This document shows positions 16,949-24,977 of a DNA stretch of 64,000 bases, piece by piece. The stretch is taken from NCBI GenBank assembly GCA_020073215.1, contig JAIQFO010000017.1:35377-99376 (forward strand). Reading direction: 5' to 3'. This DNA is from Terriglobia bacterium. Its GTDB lineage: Bacteria; Acidobacteriota; Terriglobia; Terriglobales; Acidobacteriaceae. The position numbers were made by a program, and so were the translations under genes. The stretch's first letter is position 1. Each line of letters begins with the position of its first letter. Under the pieces are notes generated by a model. That model saw only the letters and a program-made list of their open reading frames with translations. It searched no databases and was not told the origin of the DNA.

Positions 16949-18154
16949 TTGAAGCAGGCAATCAAACTCGCTAGCATCGCAATATCGGTGGTGGTGCTGG
17001 CATCTCTGGCGTTTTGCCAGGAAGGTCGGATCTATCGCGATGGCAACAACTGGGTGCAGGAGGTAACTGGAGACCTGGGCGCGGCGAAGAACCTTCGGGT
17101 CAAGCTGGTCTCGGGTTCGGTAAAAGTCCAGGGAGGATCGCAAGCGGGGATCACATACGTCATTCATCGTCGAGCTTATACATCTTCGGAACAGAAGGCC
17201 CGCCGCGCCTTTGAGTCTCACCGGTTCAACACGTCTGTAAAGGGAGAGACGGCGTGGATCGTGGCGGAATCATCGGGCGGGGGGGATCGTAAGAGCGCCG
17301 CCGATTTTGTCATCAATGTGCCGCGGAATCTGGAGTACGCCAAGATCGAGACCGGGTGCGGCAGCGCATACGCAACGGGGATAGCGGGACGGGTTGACCT
17401 CGAGAGTGGGGGCGGAAGTATTCACGTGGACGATATCGGTGGCGAAGTGACGGCGGAAACCGGCGGCGGCACCATCGAAGTTGGCAGCGTGGGAGGCAAC
17501 ATAACTCTGCAAACGGGTGGAGGAAACATTAAGATTGCTTCGGCCAAGGGCGACATCAAGGCGGAAAGCGGTGGGGGAAGCGTAGTCGTTCTTTCCGGGC
17601 TGCAAGGTGCGGTGCTGGAGACAAGCGCGGGAAGTATTCGCGTGGACAAGTGCAGCGGGACCGTGAAAGCCACGACTGGCGGCGGGAGCGTGGACCTGGG
17701 CGAGATCGGAGGGCCGGCGGAAATTGAGACGGGCGCGGGCAGCATCCGGCTGGCTTCCGCGAAAGGACGGGTTCGGGCCCAGACCGGCGGAGGCAGCATT
17801 CAATTAGACGGCGCAACCTCGGTGCAAGCCGAAACTGCGGCTGGAGGAATCATCGTAAAACTATTGTCCTCGAGCGGCGGGGCGGGCGGGCGCAACAATT
17901 CCACGCTGGAAACTTCAGCCGGCGACATCACCGTCTATCTTGCAAACGACCTGCCGATTTCCATTCGGGCCGCGATCGAGGTCGCGAACGGCCATACCAT
18001 CAAGAGCGACTTCTCTGACATTCGTGTCTCCAGTGAAGGTGGACAGTGGGGACCGCAGACCGTGACTGCCGAAGGTCAACTCAATGGCGGCGGGCCGGTG
18101 CTGAAAGTCCGGACGAATTCCGGGAACGTCAGCTTCCGCCGCGCCAGCCGCTAA
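16949..18154 (+). CDS. Exported DUF4097 beta-helix protein
   Basis: The start is TTG 16949, preceded by GAGGAGGA. A signal peptide occupies about residues 1-23. After residue about 130 the protein is a run of near-20-residue units ending in G-G-G-x-I or similar (ETGGGTIEV, QTGGGNIKIA, ESGGGSVVV, TTGGGSVDLG, QTGGGSIQL), typical of DUF4097 right-handed beta-helix domains. Proteins of this type often sit beside ECF sigma/anti-sigma pairs. It is likely periplasmic or on the outer surface. The molecular role is unknown; it is in one operon with its neighbours. Confidence 0.9.
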   Translation: MKQAIKLASIAISVVVLASLAFCQEGRIYRDGNNWVQEVTGDLGAAKNLRVKLVSGSVKVQGGSQAGITYVIHRRAYTSSEQKARRAFESHRFNTSVKGETAWIVAESSGGGDRKSAADFVINVPRNLEYAKIETGCGSAYATGIAGRVDLESGGGSIHVDDIGGEVTAETGGGTIEVGSVGGNITLQTGGGNIKIASAKGDIKAESGGGSVVVLSGLQGAVLETSAGSIRVDKCSGTVKATTGGGSVDLGEIGGPAEIETGAGSIRLASAKGRVRAQTGGGSIQLDGATSVQAETAAGGIIVKLLSSSGGAGGRNNSTLETSAGDITVYLANDLPISIRAAIEVANGHTIKSDFSDIRVSSEGGQWGPQTVTAEGQLNGGGPVLKVRTNSGNVSFRRASR

Positions 18155-18162
18155 GGTACAGC

Positions 18163-18218
18163 GTGGAGGGACCGGCGTCTCGCCCGTCCAGTCGAGGCGG
18201 GGACGCCCGACCCTCCAC
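18163..18218. repeat. Family B long inverted element
   Basis: GTGGAGGG (18163-18170) pairs with CCCTCCAC (18211-18218), enclosing CGTCTCGCCCGTCC and GGCGGGGACGCCC, which can form inner stems. It lies between the DUF4097 and PDZ genes. Confidence 0.65.
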
Positions 18219-18247
18219 CAACAGGTTTGCTTTGATTCGGAGGGCTT

Positions 18248-19333
18248 ATGATTCATCGCTTCCTGCTTTGCATGTTTCTTTTGACGCTGGTCGCCAGCGC
18301 GCAACCCGCGGAGTCGCCGAACAACGCCACCGGCGAAACCTTGAGTTGGGGTTACGGATCGGAAGAGAGCGGCGGCGGGTCGTCGTATCTCGGGGTGGAC
18401 ATCGCCGACGTTTCTCCCGAGCGGCTGGGAGCGTTGAAACTCAAGGAAGAGCACGGAGCGGAGATCACGATGGTCGATCAGGACGCTCCTGCCGGAAAAG
18501 CGGGACTGCACGAGCATGACGTCATTGTGAGCCTCAACGGTACTGCGGTAGAGAGTGCTGCCCAATTGCGCCGGATGATTAAGGAAACGCCGCCGGGCCG
18601 GGTGGTGGAGCTCGGCATCAGCCGTGACGGTCAACCCATGACCCTCAAAGTACAACTTGCCGACCGGCGCAAGTCGATGAACTGGCAGATGCCGGAGATG
18701 CCGAAGCCACCGCAGATGCCGACGCTGCCCGACTTCGACCTTCCCGTCTCGGTGGTCGTCGTGCACTCAGGGTTGCGCAGCGGGCTGATGGTGGAAAACA
18801 TCACTCCGCAACTGGGAGAGTATTTTGGCGTCAAGGGCGGCCATGGCGTGCTGGTGCGCTCGGTGGAAAAAGGCAGTCGGGGGGAAAAGGCCGGATTTCG
18901 TGCCGGGGACGTGGTGGTCAAGGTCAACAGCCAGCCGGTGCACGATACTTCGGACTTCACGCATGCTCTGCGATCGTCGTCGGGCGGCGCCGCAGCCGTG
19001 ACGGTGATGCGCGAGAAGAGAGAGCAGAACCTGACTCTGACGATTCCACAGAAGAAGGATTCCGGCAGCCTGCTGGAAGACAGCTTTGACGTTCCTGATT
19101 TCACGGCGGAGACCGAGCAGGCACTCAACCGAGCCGGAGAAGAAATCGCCCGCATGTCTCCGGCCATCATGGAGAAAGTGCAACAGTCACTGCGGTCGAA
19201 AGATACGGACTTGAAATGCATCGATGAGAAGCTGCAGGCCCTGGAGCGGAAGATGCAGGAACGGCAGCGGGAAATGCAGGAAAAACAACAGAAGCTGCGC
19301 CGAGAGTTATCTGGAGAGTGGACTGAGATCTGA
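18248..19333 (+). CDS. Exported protein with two PDZ domains and a C-terminal coiled coil
   Basis: A signal peptide ends near residue 18 (TLVASAQ). The first PDZ domain (about 47-140) has YLGVDIADV and GKAGLHEHDVIVSLNG; the second (about 175-275) has HGVLVRSVEKGS and AGFRAGDVVVKVNSQPV. The end (about 325-361) is a Lys/Gln/Glu/Met-rich coiled coil. There is no trypsin-like protease domain, so it is not HtrA. PDZ domains in the periplasm commonly bind exposed C-termini of misfolded outer-membrane proteins. It is the fourth gene of the ECF operon, suggesting stress sensing or delivery (inference). Confidence 0.88.
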   Translation: MIHRFLLCMFLLTLVASAQPAESPNNATGETLSWGYGSEESGGGSSYLGVDIADVSPERLGALKLKEEHGAEITMVDQDAPAGKAGLHEHDVIVSLNGTAVESAAQLRRMIKETPPGRVVELGISRDGQPMTLKVQLADRRKSMNWQMPEMPKPPQMPTLPDFDLPVSVVVVHSGLRSGLMVENITPQLGEYFGVKGGHGVLVRSVEKGSRGEKAGFRAGDVVVKVNSQPVHDTSDFTHALRSSSGGAAAVTVMREKREQNLTLTIPQKKDSGSLLEDSFDVPDFTAETEQALNRAGEEIARMSPAIMEKVQQSLRSKDTDLKCIDEKLQALERKMQERQREMQEKQQKLRRELSGEWTEI

Positions 19334-19466
19334 CCTTGCGCGGAGGGACGGGCAGCTGGTTACGAAAGTCACCAGCGGTTTGCCAGCCCGATGACCAGAT
19401 TCCGCGGGCCGACTACACGCTGGTTACCTGTTGTGCGAATGAAAATCCGGATAAGCTAGTGCCGCG

Positions 19467-20846
19467 ATGGCTTTCCGCGCCCTATTGTTCTCAAAAAGCA
19501 CCGAGACGAACAGCGCCATTACGACGGCCTGCGAGAGTGCAGGGATTCGCCTTGAGGTCTGTGCGGACATTTTTTCGGCCATCGAAAAAGGGACGAAGCA
19601 GACGTTTTCGTGCGTGATCGCGGACTGGGCTGACCAGCCCGAGGCAAGCTTCCTGTTGAAGCGTACTCGCGAGTCGGCGTCGAACGGCGACACCGTGGCC
19701 ATCGCCGTCGTCGATCACGAGCCGAGGCCGGCGGAAATACGCGACAACCGGCTCGATTTTCTGATCTATCGTCCAATCTCCGCCACGGAAGCCGACGCAG
19801 TGCTGGCGAAAGCGTGTGAACAGATGCGGCCGGTGAGAGCCGAGGTGACGGCGGAGCCATCCGGCGAAGCGGGCGCCAGCAACGAAGGCCCAGGCACAGT
19901 TTCTGTTCGCGGCGGTCTATCGGAACACATTCATCAAGATCAGCTCGCCAATTTCTGGCAGGGGAGCACGGCGCAGGGCATCGGCGACCGCGAAATCAAG
20001 AGGAATATCGAGAGAGCCGAAGAAGAACCTCGACAGCGTGGCCATGCGATAGGGTTCCGCGGAGCGTGCGCTGCGGTACTGGTGCTGGCGGCAGTGTTTT
20101 TTGTGTGGAGATCGGCGGGGGCCGTCGAATATTTATCGCGGACGCCGGAGGGAAAGCTTCAGGTTTTGCGGGAATCGGTGGCGGCGCTTTTCCATACGAA
20201 CCAAAAGAGCGCGCCACCCGCCAGTTCCGCCGCTGGCTACACGCCGCCGGATGATGCGTACTTCAGCCGGGATGCCGCCAGTTCCAATGCACCGACGCCG
20301 GCGCTGGCAGTGGTTGCCACAGAGTCCAGCCTGCCGGAAACCCGCATGGCATTGCCCAAGGCTCCGGAGTTGCCGCTGCCCGTACCGGTTTTCGAGCGTC
20401 AGAACCCGGCACCCGTCCACAGGGAACACGTCGCGATTCCAGAAAGCATGAGAAACTCGGCGCCGATGGAACGGCCGGTGGTGGTTGTGGTGAATCCGGC
20501 GCTGGTGCCAGTCTCCGCGCCGCCGCCGCAGCCTACGATCCGGCAATCCAACGAACCGGTCCCGGTCAGCGAAGAGACGGCCCGGGCCTTGCTGGTTCAC
20601 ACCGTGAATGCGGTGTATCCTCCCGAAGCCCTAGCGCAGAAACTGCACGGTCCGGTCGTACTGCAGGCGGTGATTGGGCGCGATGGCACCGTCGAAGATC
20701 TGAAACTGGAGCGTGGATATTTTGTTTTGGGCCGGGCGGCGATTGCCGCCGTCAAGCAGTGGCGATTCCAGCCCTACAGTCCGAACGGCCACGCAACTGC
20801 CACGCAAACCTTGATCACCATCAATTTCAGCTATCCGCCGGGATAA
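19467..20846 (+). CDS. Degenerate receiver domain fused to a TonB C-terminal domain
   Basis: Residues 1-120 look like a CheY-type receiver: a CVIADW strand with a possible acceptor Asp near 53 and a FLIYRPIS segment, where Arg replaces the usual Lys. The acidic pair near the N-terminus is missing, so phosphorylation is doubtful. A membrane segment lies near 195-215 (GACAAVLVLAAVFFVW), then a Pro/Ala-rich periplasmic spacer, and a TonB C-terminal domain (VYPPEALAQKLHGPVVLQAV ... AAVKQWRFQPY). TonB family proteins normally energise outer-membrane receptors. It lies 133 bases after the PDZ gene. Confidence 0.85.
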   Translation: MAFRALLFSKSTETNSAITTACESAGIRLEVCADIFSAIEKGTKQTFSCVIADWADQPEASFLLKRTRESASNGDTVAIAVVDHEPRPAEIRDNRLDFLIYRPISATEADAVLAKACEQMRPVRAEVTAEPSGEAGASNEGPGTVSVRGGLSEHIHQDQLANFWQGSTAQGIGDREIKRNIERAEEEPRQRGHAIGFRGACAAVLVLAAVFFVWRSAGAVEYLSRTPEGKLQVLRESVAALFHTNQKSAPPASSAAGYTPPDDAYFSRDAASSNAPTPALAVVATESSLPETRMALPKAPELPLPVPVFERQNPAPVHREHVAIPESMRNSAPMERPVVVVVNPALVPVSAPPPQPTIRQSNEPVPVSEETARALLVHTVNAVYPPEALAQKLHGPVVLQAVIGRDGTVEDLKLERGYFVLGRAAIAAVKQWRFQPYSPNGHATATQTLITINFSYPPG

Positions 20847-20866
20847 CGTCAGTATCCTGCTCCACC

Positions 20867-20892
20867 ACACGGCCTTCTAGTTGTGGCCGTGT
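20867..20892. terminator. Hairpin between convergent genes, probable shared terminator
   Basis: ACACGGCC (20867-20874) pairs with GGCCGTGT (20885-20892), followed by CTTTCCTC. It overlaps the stop codon of the cytochrome gene and lies 20 bases after the TonB-fusion stop. T-richness is modest. Confidence 0.5.
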
Positions 20893-21428
20893 CTTTCCTC
20901 TCCTCCGGTGGGAGGGTTCACGCCACTGGATTTCTTCCAATAGTCCTGCACGGCTGGCGGGAGCTTGTCTACACGGGTGAGGAACGCCGTCAGTTTCCAG
21001 ATGTCAGACTCGGAAAGCGTCTTGTCCCAGGCGGGCATACCCGTATAACGGATGCCAGTTCGAACCTTGTAGAAGACGTGCCATTCCGGATCATCCAGCG
21101 GGTTAAGGATGAGGTTCGGAGGCGGGGGATAGAACGATTTCTCAAGGGTCGAGGGCTGACGTTCGATGCCGCCATGGCAAAGGGCGCAATTCATGGTGTA
21201 GATCTTCAAACCCTCGATCAGATTCTCATCCGTGGGAGGCACGGGATTGTTCAGGCGGGGAGCGTGCCGCTCGACGGAATTCTCGAGCGCGCTCAGGGCG
21301 ATGTGGACCTCGATTGGAGGAGGAGCGATGTTGGCCCGCGTGGGCAAGAAGCCGAGCAGGGCAAGGCCAAGGCCGCCGATCAGCAGAACGAGAATGGTGA
21401 TGACAATCCCCAGAATGAAGTTTCGCAT
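20877..21428 (-). CDS. Membrane-anchored c-type cytochrome
   Basis: This 183-residue protein has an uncleaved N-terminal membrane anchor (about residues 4-28), then a periplasmic domain with one haem motif CALCH (81-85). A candidate sixth ligand is Met in TGMPAW, and the SESDIWKLTAFLTRV helix is typical of cytochrome c class I. It fits electron-transfer cytochromes of the cbb3/alternative-complex kind, but no oxidase gene is beside it. Confidence 0.92.
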   Translation of the reverse strand: MRNFILGIVITILVLLIGGLGLALLGFLPTRANIAPPPIEVHIALSALENSVERHAPRLNNPVPPTDENLIEGLKIYTMNCALCHGGIERQPSTLEKSFYPPPPNLILNPLDDPEWHVFYKVRTGIRYTGMPAWDKTLSESDIWKLTAFLTRVDKLPPAVQDYWKKSSGVNPPTGGEERHGHN

Positions 21429-21536
21429 TTCAGAGCCTCAAAGACCTCCTGGGAAATCAGGCTTGCTGCTCACTATATATAACAGGAGCGCGGGGCAGGC
21501 AGCTGCAGACGCAGTGTCGGCCGAGATGAACCGAGG

Positions 21537-22511
21537 TCAGTAAGCGTGCAGGCGGCGAGCCTCACGCACCAGGTCGGAAACTTTGGGAAGAAAGAATTCC
21601 TCCTGGGGCGGAGAAAACGGGACTGGCGTGTCGGGCGACGTCAGCCGCACGATGGGGCCATCGAGGTCGTCGAATGCTTCTTCGTTTATGATCGCGGAAA
21701 TTTCTCCGGCCAAACCTCCCGTGCGCGCGTGTTCATGAAGGATGATGACTTTGTTGGTCTTTTTTACGGTGGCGGCAATCGCCGCGCGGTCGAGTGGCGA
21801 AACCGTGCGCAGGTCCAGAATTTCGATCTCGATACCTTCTTTGGTCAAGATCTCCGCGGCTTCGAGCGCGGTGTACAACATGGCAGCGTAGGTGATCACG
21901 CTGAGGTGATGGCCCTCGCGCGCGATCCGCGCCGTGCCTAGCGGAACCACGTAGTCGTCGTCTGGAATTTCTTCTTTGATTCTCCGGTAGAGATATTTGT
22001 GCTCAAAAAAAATTACAGGATTGTGGTCGCGAATCGCCGACTTGATCAGTCCCTTGGCATCGTAGGCCGTCGCCGGGCAGACTACCTTCAGACCGGGCGC
22101 ATGCACGAACCACATCTCGGGGTTTTGCGAGTGGAAGGGTCCACCATGCACGTTCCCGCCGCTCGGACCTCGTAACACCAGCGGAGCGGGCGCTCCCCAG
22201 CGGTAGTGCGCCTTGGCGGCCATGTTGACGATCTGGTTGAAGGCGCAGCCGATGAAGTCCATAAACTGGAACTCGGCGACGGGACGCAGTCCGGTAAGCG
22301 CGGCGCCGAAAGCGGCGCCTATGATGGCTGACTCGGCAATCGGCGTATCAATGACGCGCTCGGAGCCGAAGCGGTCGATGAAGCCTTCGGTGACTTTGAA
22401 AGCGCCGCCGTAGACACCGATGTCTTCACCCAGGCAAAACACGGTCGGGTCGCGCTCCATTTCCTCCCAGATTCCCTGGCGGATGGCTTCGAGATAGGTG
22501 ACGACGGGCAT
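21537..22511 (-). CDS. pdhB: Pyruvate (or branched-chain 2-oxoacid) dehydrogenase E1 beta subunit
   Basis: This beta chain pairs with an E1 alpha and decarboxylates a 2-oxoacid with thiamine diphosphate. The 324-residue sequence keeps GEDIGVYGGAFKVT, TPIAESAI, GPSGGNVHGGPFHSQNPE and the C-terminal VSPLDRAAI and HEHARTGGLAGEI segments. The start is ATG 22511. No E1 alpha, E2 or E3 gene is visible, so the partner lies elsewhere. Substrate choice between pyruvate and branched-chain oxoacids cannot be settled from the beta chain alone. Confidence 0.88.
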   Translation of the reverse strand: MPVVTYLEAIRQGIWEEMERDPTVFCLGEDIGVYGGAFKVTEGFIDRFGSERVIDTPIAESAIIGAAFGAALTGLRPVAEFQFMDFIGCAFNQIVNMAAKAHYRWGAPAPLVLRGPSGGNVHGGPFHSQNPEMWFVHAPGLKVVCPATAYDAKGLIKSAIRDHNPVIFFEHKYLYRRIKEEIPDDDYVVPLGTARIAREGHHLSVITYAAMLYTALEAAEILTKEGIEIEILDLRTVSPLDRAAIAATVKKTNKVIILHEHARTGGLAGEISAIINEEAFDDLDGPIVRLTSPDTPVPFSPPQEEFFLPKVSDLVREARRLHAY

Positions 22512-22583
22512 GAGCAGGAAGTGTACCGCAGTACCGCAACCGTTCTCAGTAAATGCGTTTGGAGGGCTTGAGGTACCCTCATG

Positions 22584-22635
22584 CGACTGGCGGCGCTCAA
22601 ATCCCACCCTTCACAAAACGAAGGGTGGGGCACCC
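22584..22635. repeat. Family D hairpin copy 1 (CCCACCCTTC)
   Basis: CGACTGGCGGCGCTCAAAT leads into CCCACCCTTC (22603-22612), a 7-base loop, GAAGGGTGGG (22620-22629) and GCACCC. Copies 2 and 3 at 23765 and 24081 share both the lead and the hairpin. A diverged hairpin piece follows at 22697-22720. Confidence 0.85.
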
Positions 22636-22795
22636 GCAGTTGGAAATATACACCCAACCGTTTTCTGATCGTCCAATTGGTGATCAATCGCCTTTACCCC
22701 AAACGAAGGGAGGGCACCCGGCAGCAACGGCTGATTCGGAGGCCTGCGGAAAAAACTCATTCCCGAAGCGCTGCGCAACCAGAATCGAGCTGAGA

Positions 22796-23518
22796 CTATT
22801 GGAAAACATTCTTATTTGGCACCCCGAAGTTAGGGGCCTTTGGCGCGCAGGTATCGATCGATCTCAAGACAATGTTGTCCCCCTCGCCAATGGCTTGTCC
22901 CGAAATAATGTACGGCCGATATTGTTCCTTTGGCGTGTGGTTGTCCAAATATCTTTTGACGAAAGGGGAGCAGTTGACGATCAGTGCGTTTTTGTCATCG
23001 GTCCACCACACCGCTCGGAAGCTGAAGGGTCGGCCGCCGATGGTTACACCGGAAATGATCGAGTACGATCCATCTTTGCTGGTCGCGATGGTTTTGAATT
23101 CATCGACTTTGTACACGAGCCAGCGGCCTTTCTGGCCTTGGTCGAGAAACTTGCAAGCCTCGGCATCGCAGGTCCGCTGCACCCGGTACACGTTAATGGT
23201 GACGGATTGGCTGGAGACATTCTTGTATTCGACCGAGATCTTGCCGGAAACCGGCGTGTATTTCATGGCCGCGCCCAGGGGAGTGGCTATGGTGTAGTGG
23301 CTGCCCCCGGTCATGTCGGTGGCCTGGACGCAGTTAGTGGTGCAGCGCGGGGACTGCACGGCCTGCCAGCCAATTTCCGTCGATTCGGTCGCTTCAATGG
23401 TGATGGTGTAAGCCTCGTCGGGCTTCAGCACAACGCTCGATTTGATGGGAACATGTACCACCGCCCCATAAGCGACGCAAGCCCAGAAGATAAAACTGGG
23501 TAGGATGGAGAGGCGCAT
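22796..23518 (-). CDS. Exported protein of unknown function
   Basis: ATG 23518 gives a signal peptide (RLSILPSFIFWACVAYG) and a 240-residue mature-like protein rich in beta strands. It contains two pairs of close Cys (CTTNC and CDAEAC), plus two more near the end (VNCSPF, DTCAPKAP), suggesting disulfides in the periplasm. I recognise no family. It is flanked on both sides by repeat-rich DNA and has no obvious operon partner. Confidence 0.7.
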   Translation of the reverse strand: MRLSILPSFIFWACVAYGAVVHVPIKSSVVLKPDEAYTITIEATESTEIGWQAVQSPRCTTNCVQATDMTGGSHYTIATPLGAAMKYTPVSGKISVEYKNVSSQSVTINVYRVQRTCDAEACKFLDQGQKGRWLVYKVDEFKTIATSKDGSYSIISGVTIGGRPFSFRAVWWTDDKNALIVNCSPFVKRYLDNHTPKEQYRPYIISGQAIGEGDNIVLRSIDTCAPKAPNFGVPNKNVFQ

Positions 23519-23589
23519 GTTCGCGATTCTAACGGCAGGCGAACGTGGAGGCAACGATTTTACCGTTGCGACGAAGGCCGCTTATCGTG

Positions 23590-23656
23590 CGCATCCTAGT
23601 TAGGGTGGCTCCTTGGGGTATAGGTAGTAACGACTAATCGGCATCGCGGCTGGAGT
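23590..23656. repeat. 67-base direct repeat, copy 1
   Basis: It matches 23819-23885 with about eight differences, including a shared 20-base run (ACGACTAATCGGCATCGCGG). Reading the reverse strand gives MPISRYYLYPKEPP, so it may be a decayed coding piece, but this is weak. Confidence 0.8.
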
Positions 23657-23764
23657 CTCAAGAGTGGGGCGCAGATGGCTCCCCGCCGACGCACCGTCGG
23701 TCCCCAACCACGAGAGGATCGACCCTCCGCTGTGTAACGGTTGGAACATCTCGAAAATCTCAGT

Positions 23765-23816
23765 TGACTGGCGGCGCTCAAATCCCACCCTTCAAAAAAC
23801 GAAGGGTGGGGCACCC
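23765..23816. repeat. Family D hairpin copy 2
   Basis: CCCACCCTTC (23784-23793), 7-base A-rich loop, GAAGGGTGGG (23801-23810), GCACCC. The same lead sequence as copy 1 precedes it. Confidence 0.85.
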
Positions 23817-23818
23817 GG

Positions 23819-23885
23819 CGAATCCTAGTTAGGGTGATTCCTTGAGGTATCGGAAGTAACGACTAATCGGCATCGCGGCCGGAGA
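23819..23885. repeat. 67-base direct repeat, copy 2
   Basis: Second copy of 23590-23656. It begins directly after family D copy 2, so the repeat unit may include the hairpin. Confidence 0.8.
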
Positions 23886-24080
23886 AATATCTCGACTACA
23901 CTCAGCACCCAAGAATCGTCCGGTCACTGGAGGAGTCTTCGCTAGCCGGAGTGGTTGCCTGGGAAGTGCGGTAGCCGGTGCCCCAGTTATTTCAGTCAAA
24001 GTTGAAAAACAACCCCGCGTTATACTTCCGCGTTAAGGTGGCCCACCCCGAAATGTGATGAGCCGTCCGAAAATCTCGTG

Positions 24081-24133
24081 CGACTGGCGGTGCTCAAATC
24101 CCACCCTTTAAAAAAACGAGGGGTGGGGCACCC
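24081..24133. repeat. Family D hairpin copy 3 (diverged)
   Basis: CGACTGGCGGTGCTCAAAT, then CCCACCCTTT (24100-24109) facing GAGGGGTGGG (24118-24127), and GCACCCC. One lead base and parts of the stem differ from the other copies. Confidence 0.8.
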
Positions 24134-24368
24134 CGGCCCCCGACCACTGCCGCGACGCGGCCAAACGTACCGAGTTTTGTGCGCAACCGCACTCGCTCGT
24201 GTGTGCCAGGTCACAGAGAGTCACCGCAGTCTCCGCTAAATTGCAGAAGTCGTAAAGGCAAGATGCGTAGAAGTTCTTTTCCCCGTTCTTCTGCCGCTGC
24301 TTTGCCGCGTTTCACGGGCCCCGATTTCGGTCGCGGCATCTTCCACCGCGCAGACACTAGAGGCTGTC

Positions 24369-24803
24369 ATGTTCAATCGCGATCCGTCCGCCATGGGCCA
24401 AAGCCTTTGGTGGGACCAGAGCTTCAGCGTTCACATTGCTGAACTCGATCATCAACACCAACGGCTCTTCCTCGCGGTGGCCGAACTGAACGACGCGATC
24501 CGCATGGGGCGTGCAGACTCCATGGTGAGTGAGGTTCTGGAGAAGGTTATCGAGCACGCTATCAGCCACTTTGCCGCTGAGGAGTCCTTCCTGCAACAAT
24601 ACGGATACCCGGGTTTGGCCGCCCATCGCCATGAGCACGAAAAGCTCGCCCAACAACTCACCAAGGTCAACCTGTCGTACATTGCGGGCAATCCCGACAT
24701 TCCATCGTCTCTGTTGGTTTTCCTGCAAAAGTGGCTACGGGACCACATTCTCACGACCGACAAAGAATACAGCGCGCTCCTTAATGCGCGAGGAGTGTTC
24801 TGA
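24369..24803 (+). CDS. Bacteriohemerythrin-like protein
   Basis: This 144-residue hemerythrin-fold protein carries the full di-iron ligand set: H22-x-x-x-x-x-H28 in VHIAELDHQH, HF-x-x-E-E in HAISHFAAEES, H-x-x-x-H in HRHEHEKL, and H-x4-D in RDHILTTD. Such proteins bind oxygen or nitric oxide through a di-iron site and have sensing, storage or detoxification roles. It stands alone. Length and motifs match the family; the physiological ligand is unknown. Confidence 0.93.
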   Translation: MFNRDPSAMGQSLWWDQSFSVHIAELDHQHQRLFLAVAELNDAIRMGRADSMVSEVLEKVIEHAISHFAAEESFLQQYGYPGLAAHRHEHEKLAQQLTKVNLSYIAGNPDIPSSLLVFLQKWLRDHILTTDKEYSALLNARGVF

Positions 24804-24977
24804 GGCAAAGCACGCAACGCGCCGAAGCACCTGAGGAAAATGAATTGATAGATGGAGTGAGGTGTCCAGCGAAGCGATGTCAACCGGATCAAAAGCTTCT
24901 CCGATTCACCGGCGATTAGAAATCGAGTAGGGCTGAGACCGCTCCCTTCCCCGTAAATCGCTTACAATTCCCCTTCC

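Larger units (their letters stand above)
23519..24368. other. 850-base repeat-rich intergenic region
   Basis: I see no credible gene here. It holds a duplicated 67-base segment (23590-23656 and 23819-23885), two family D hairpins (23765-23816 and 24081-24133), and filler. Short frames in it repeat the same peptide because they read the repeat. The hemerythrin gene starts at its right end. Confidence 0.7.

Noticed and set aside
22553..23503. A 316-residue plus-strand frame
   Set aside because: It starts in a hairpin repeat and crosses the exported protein gene antisense.
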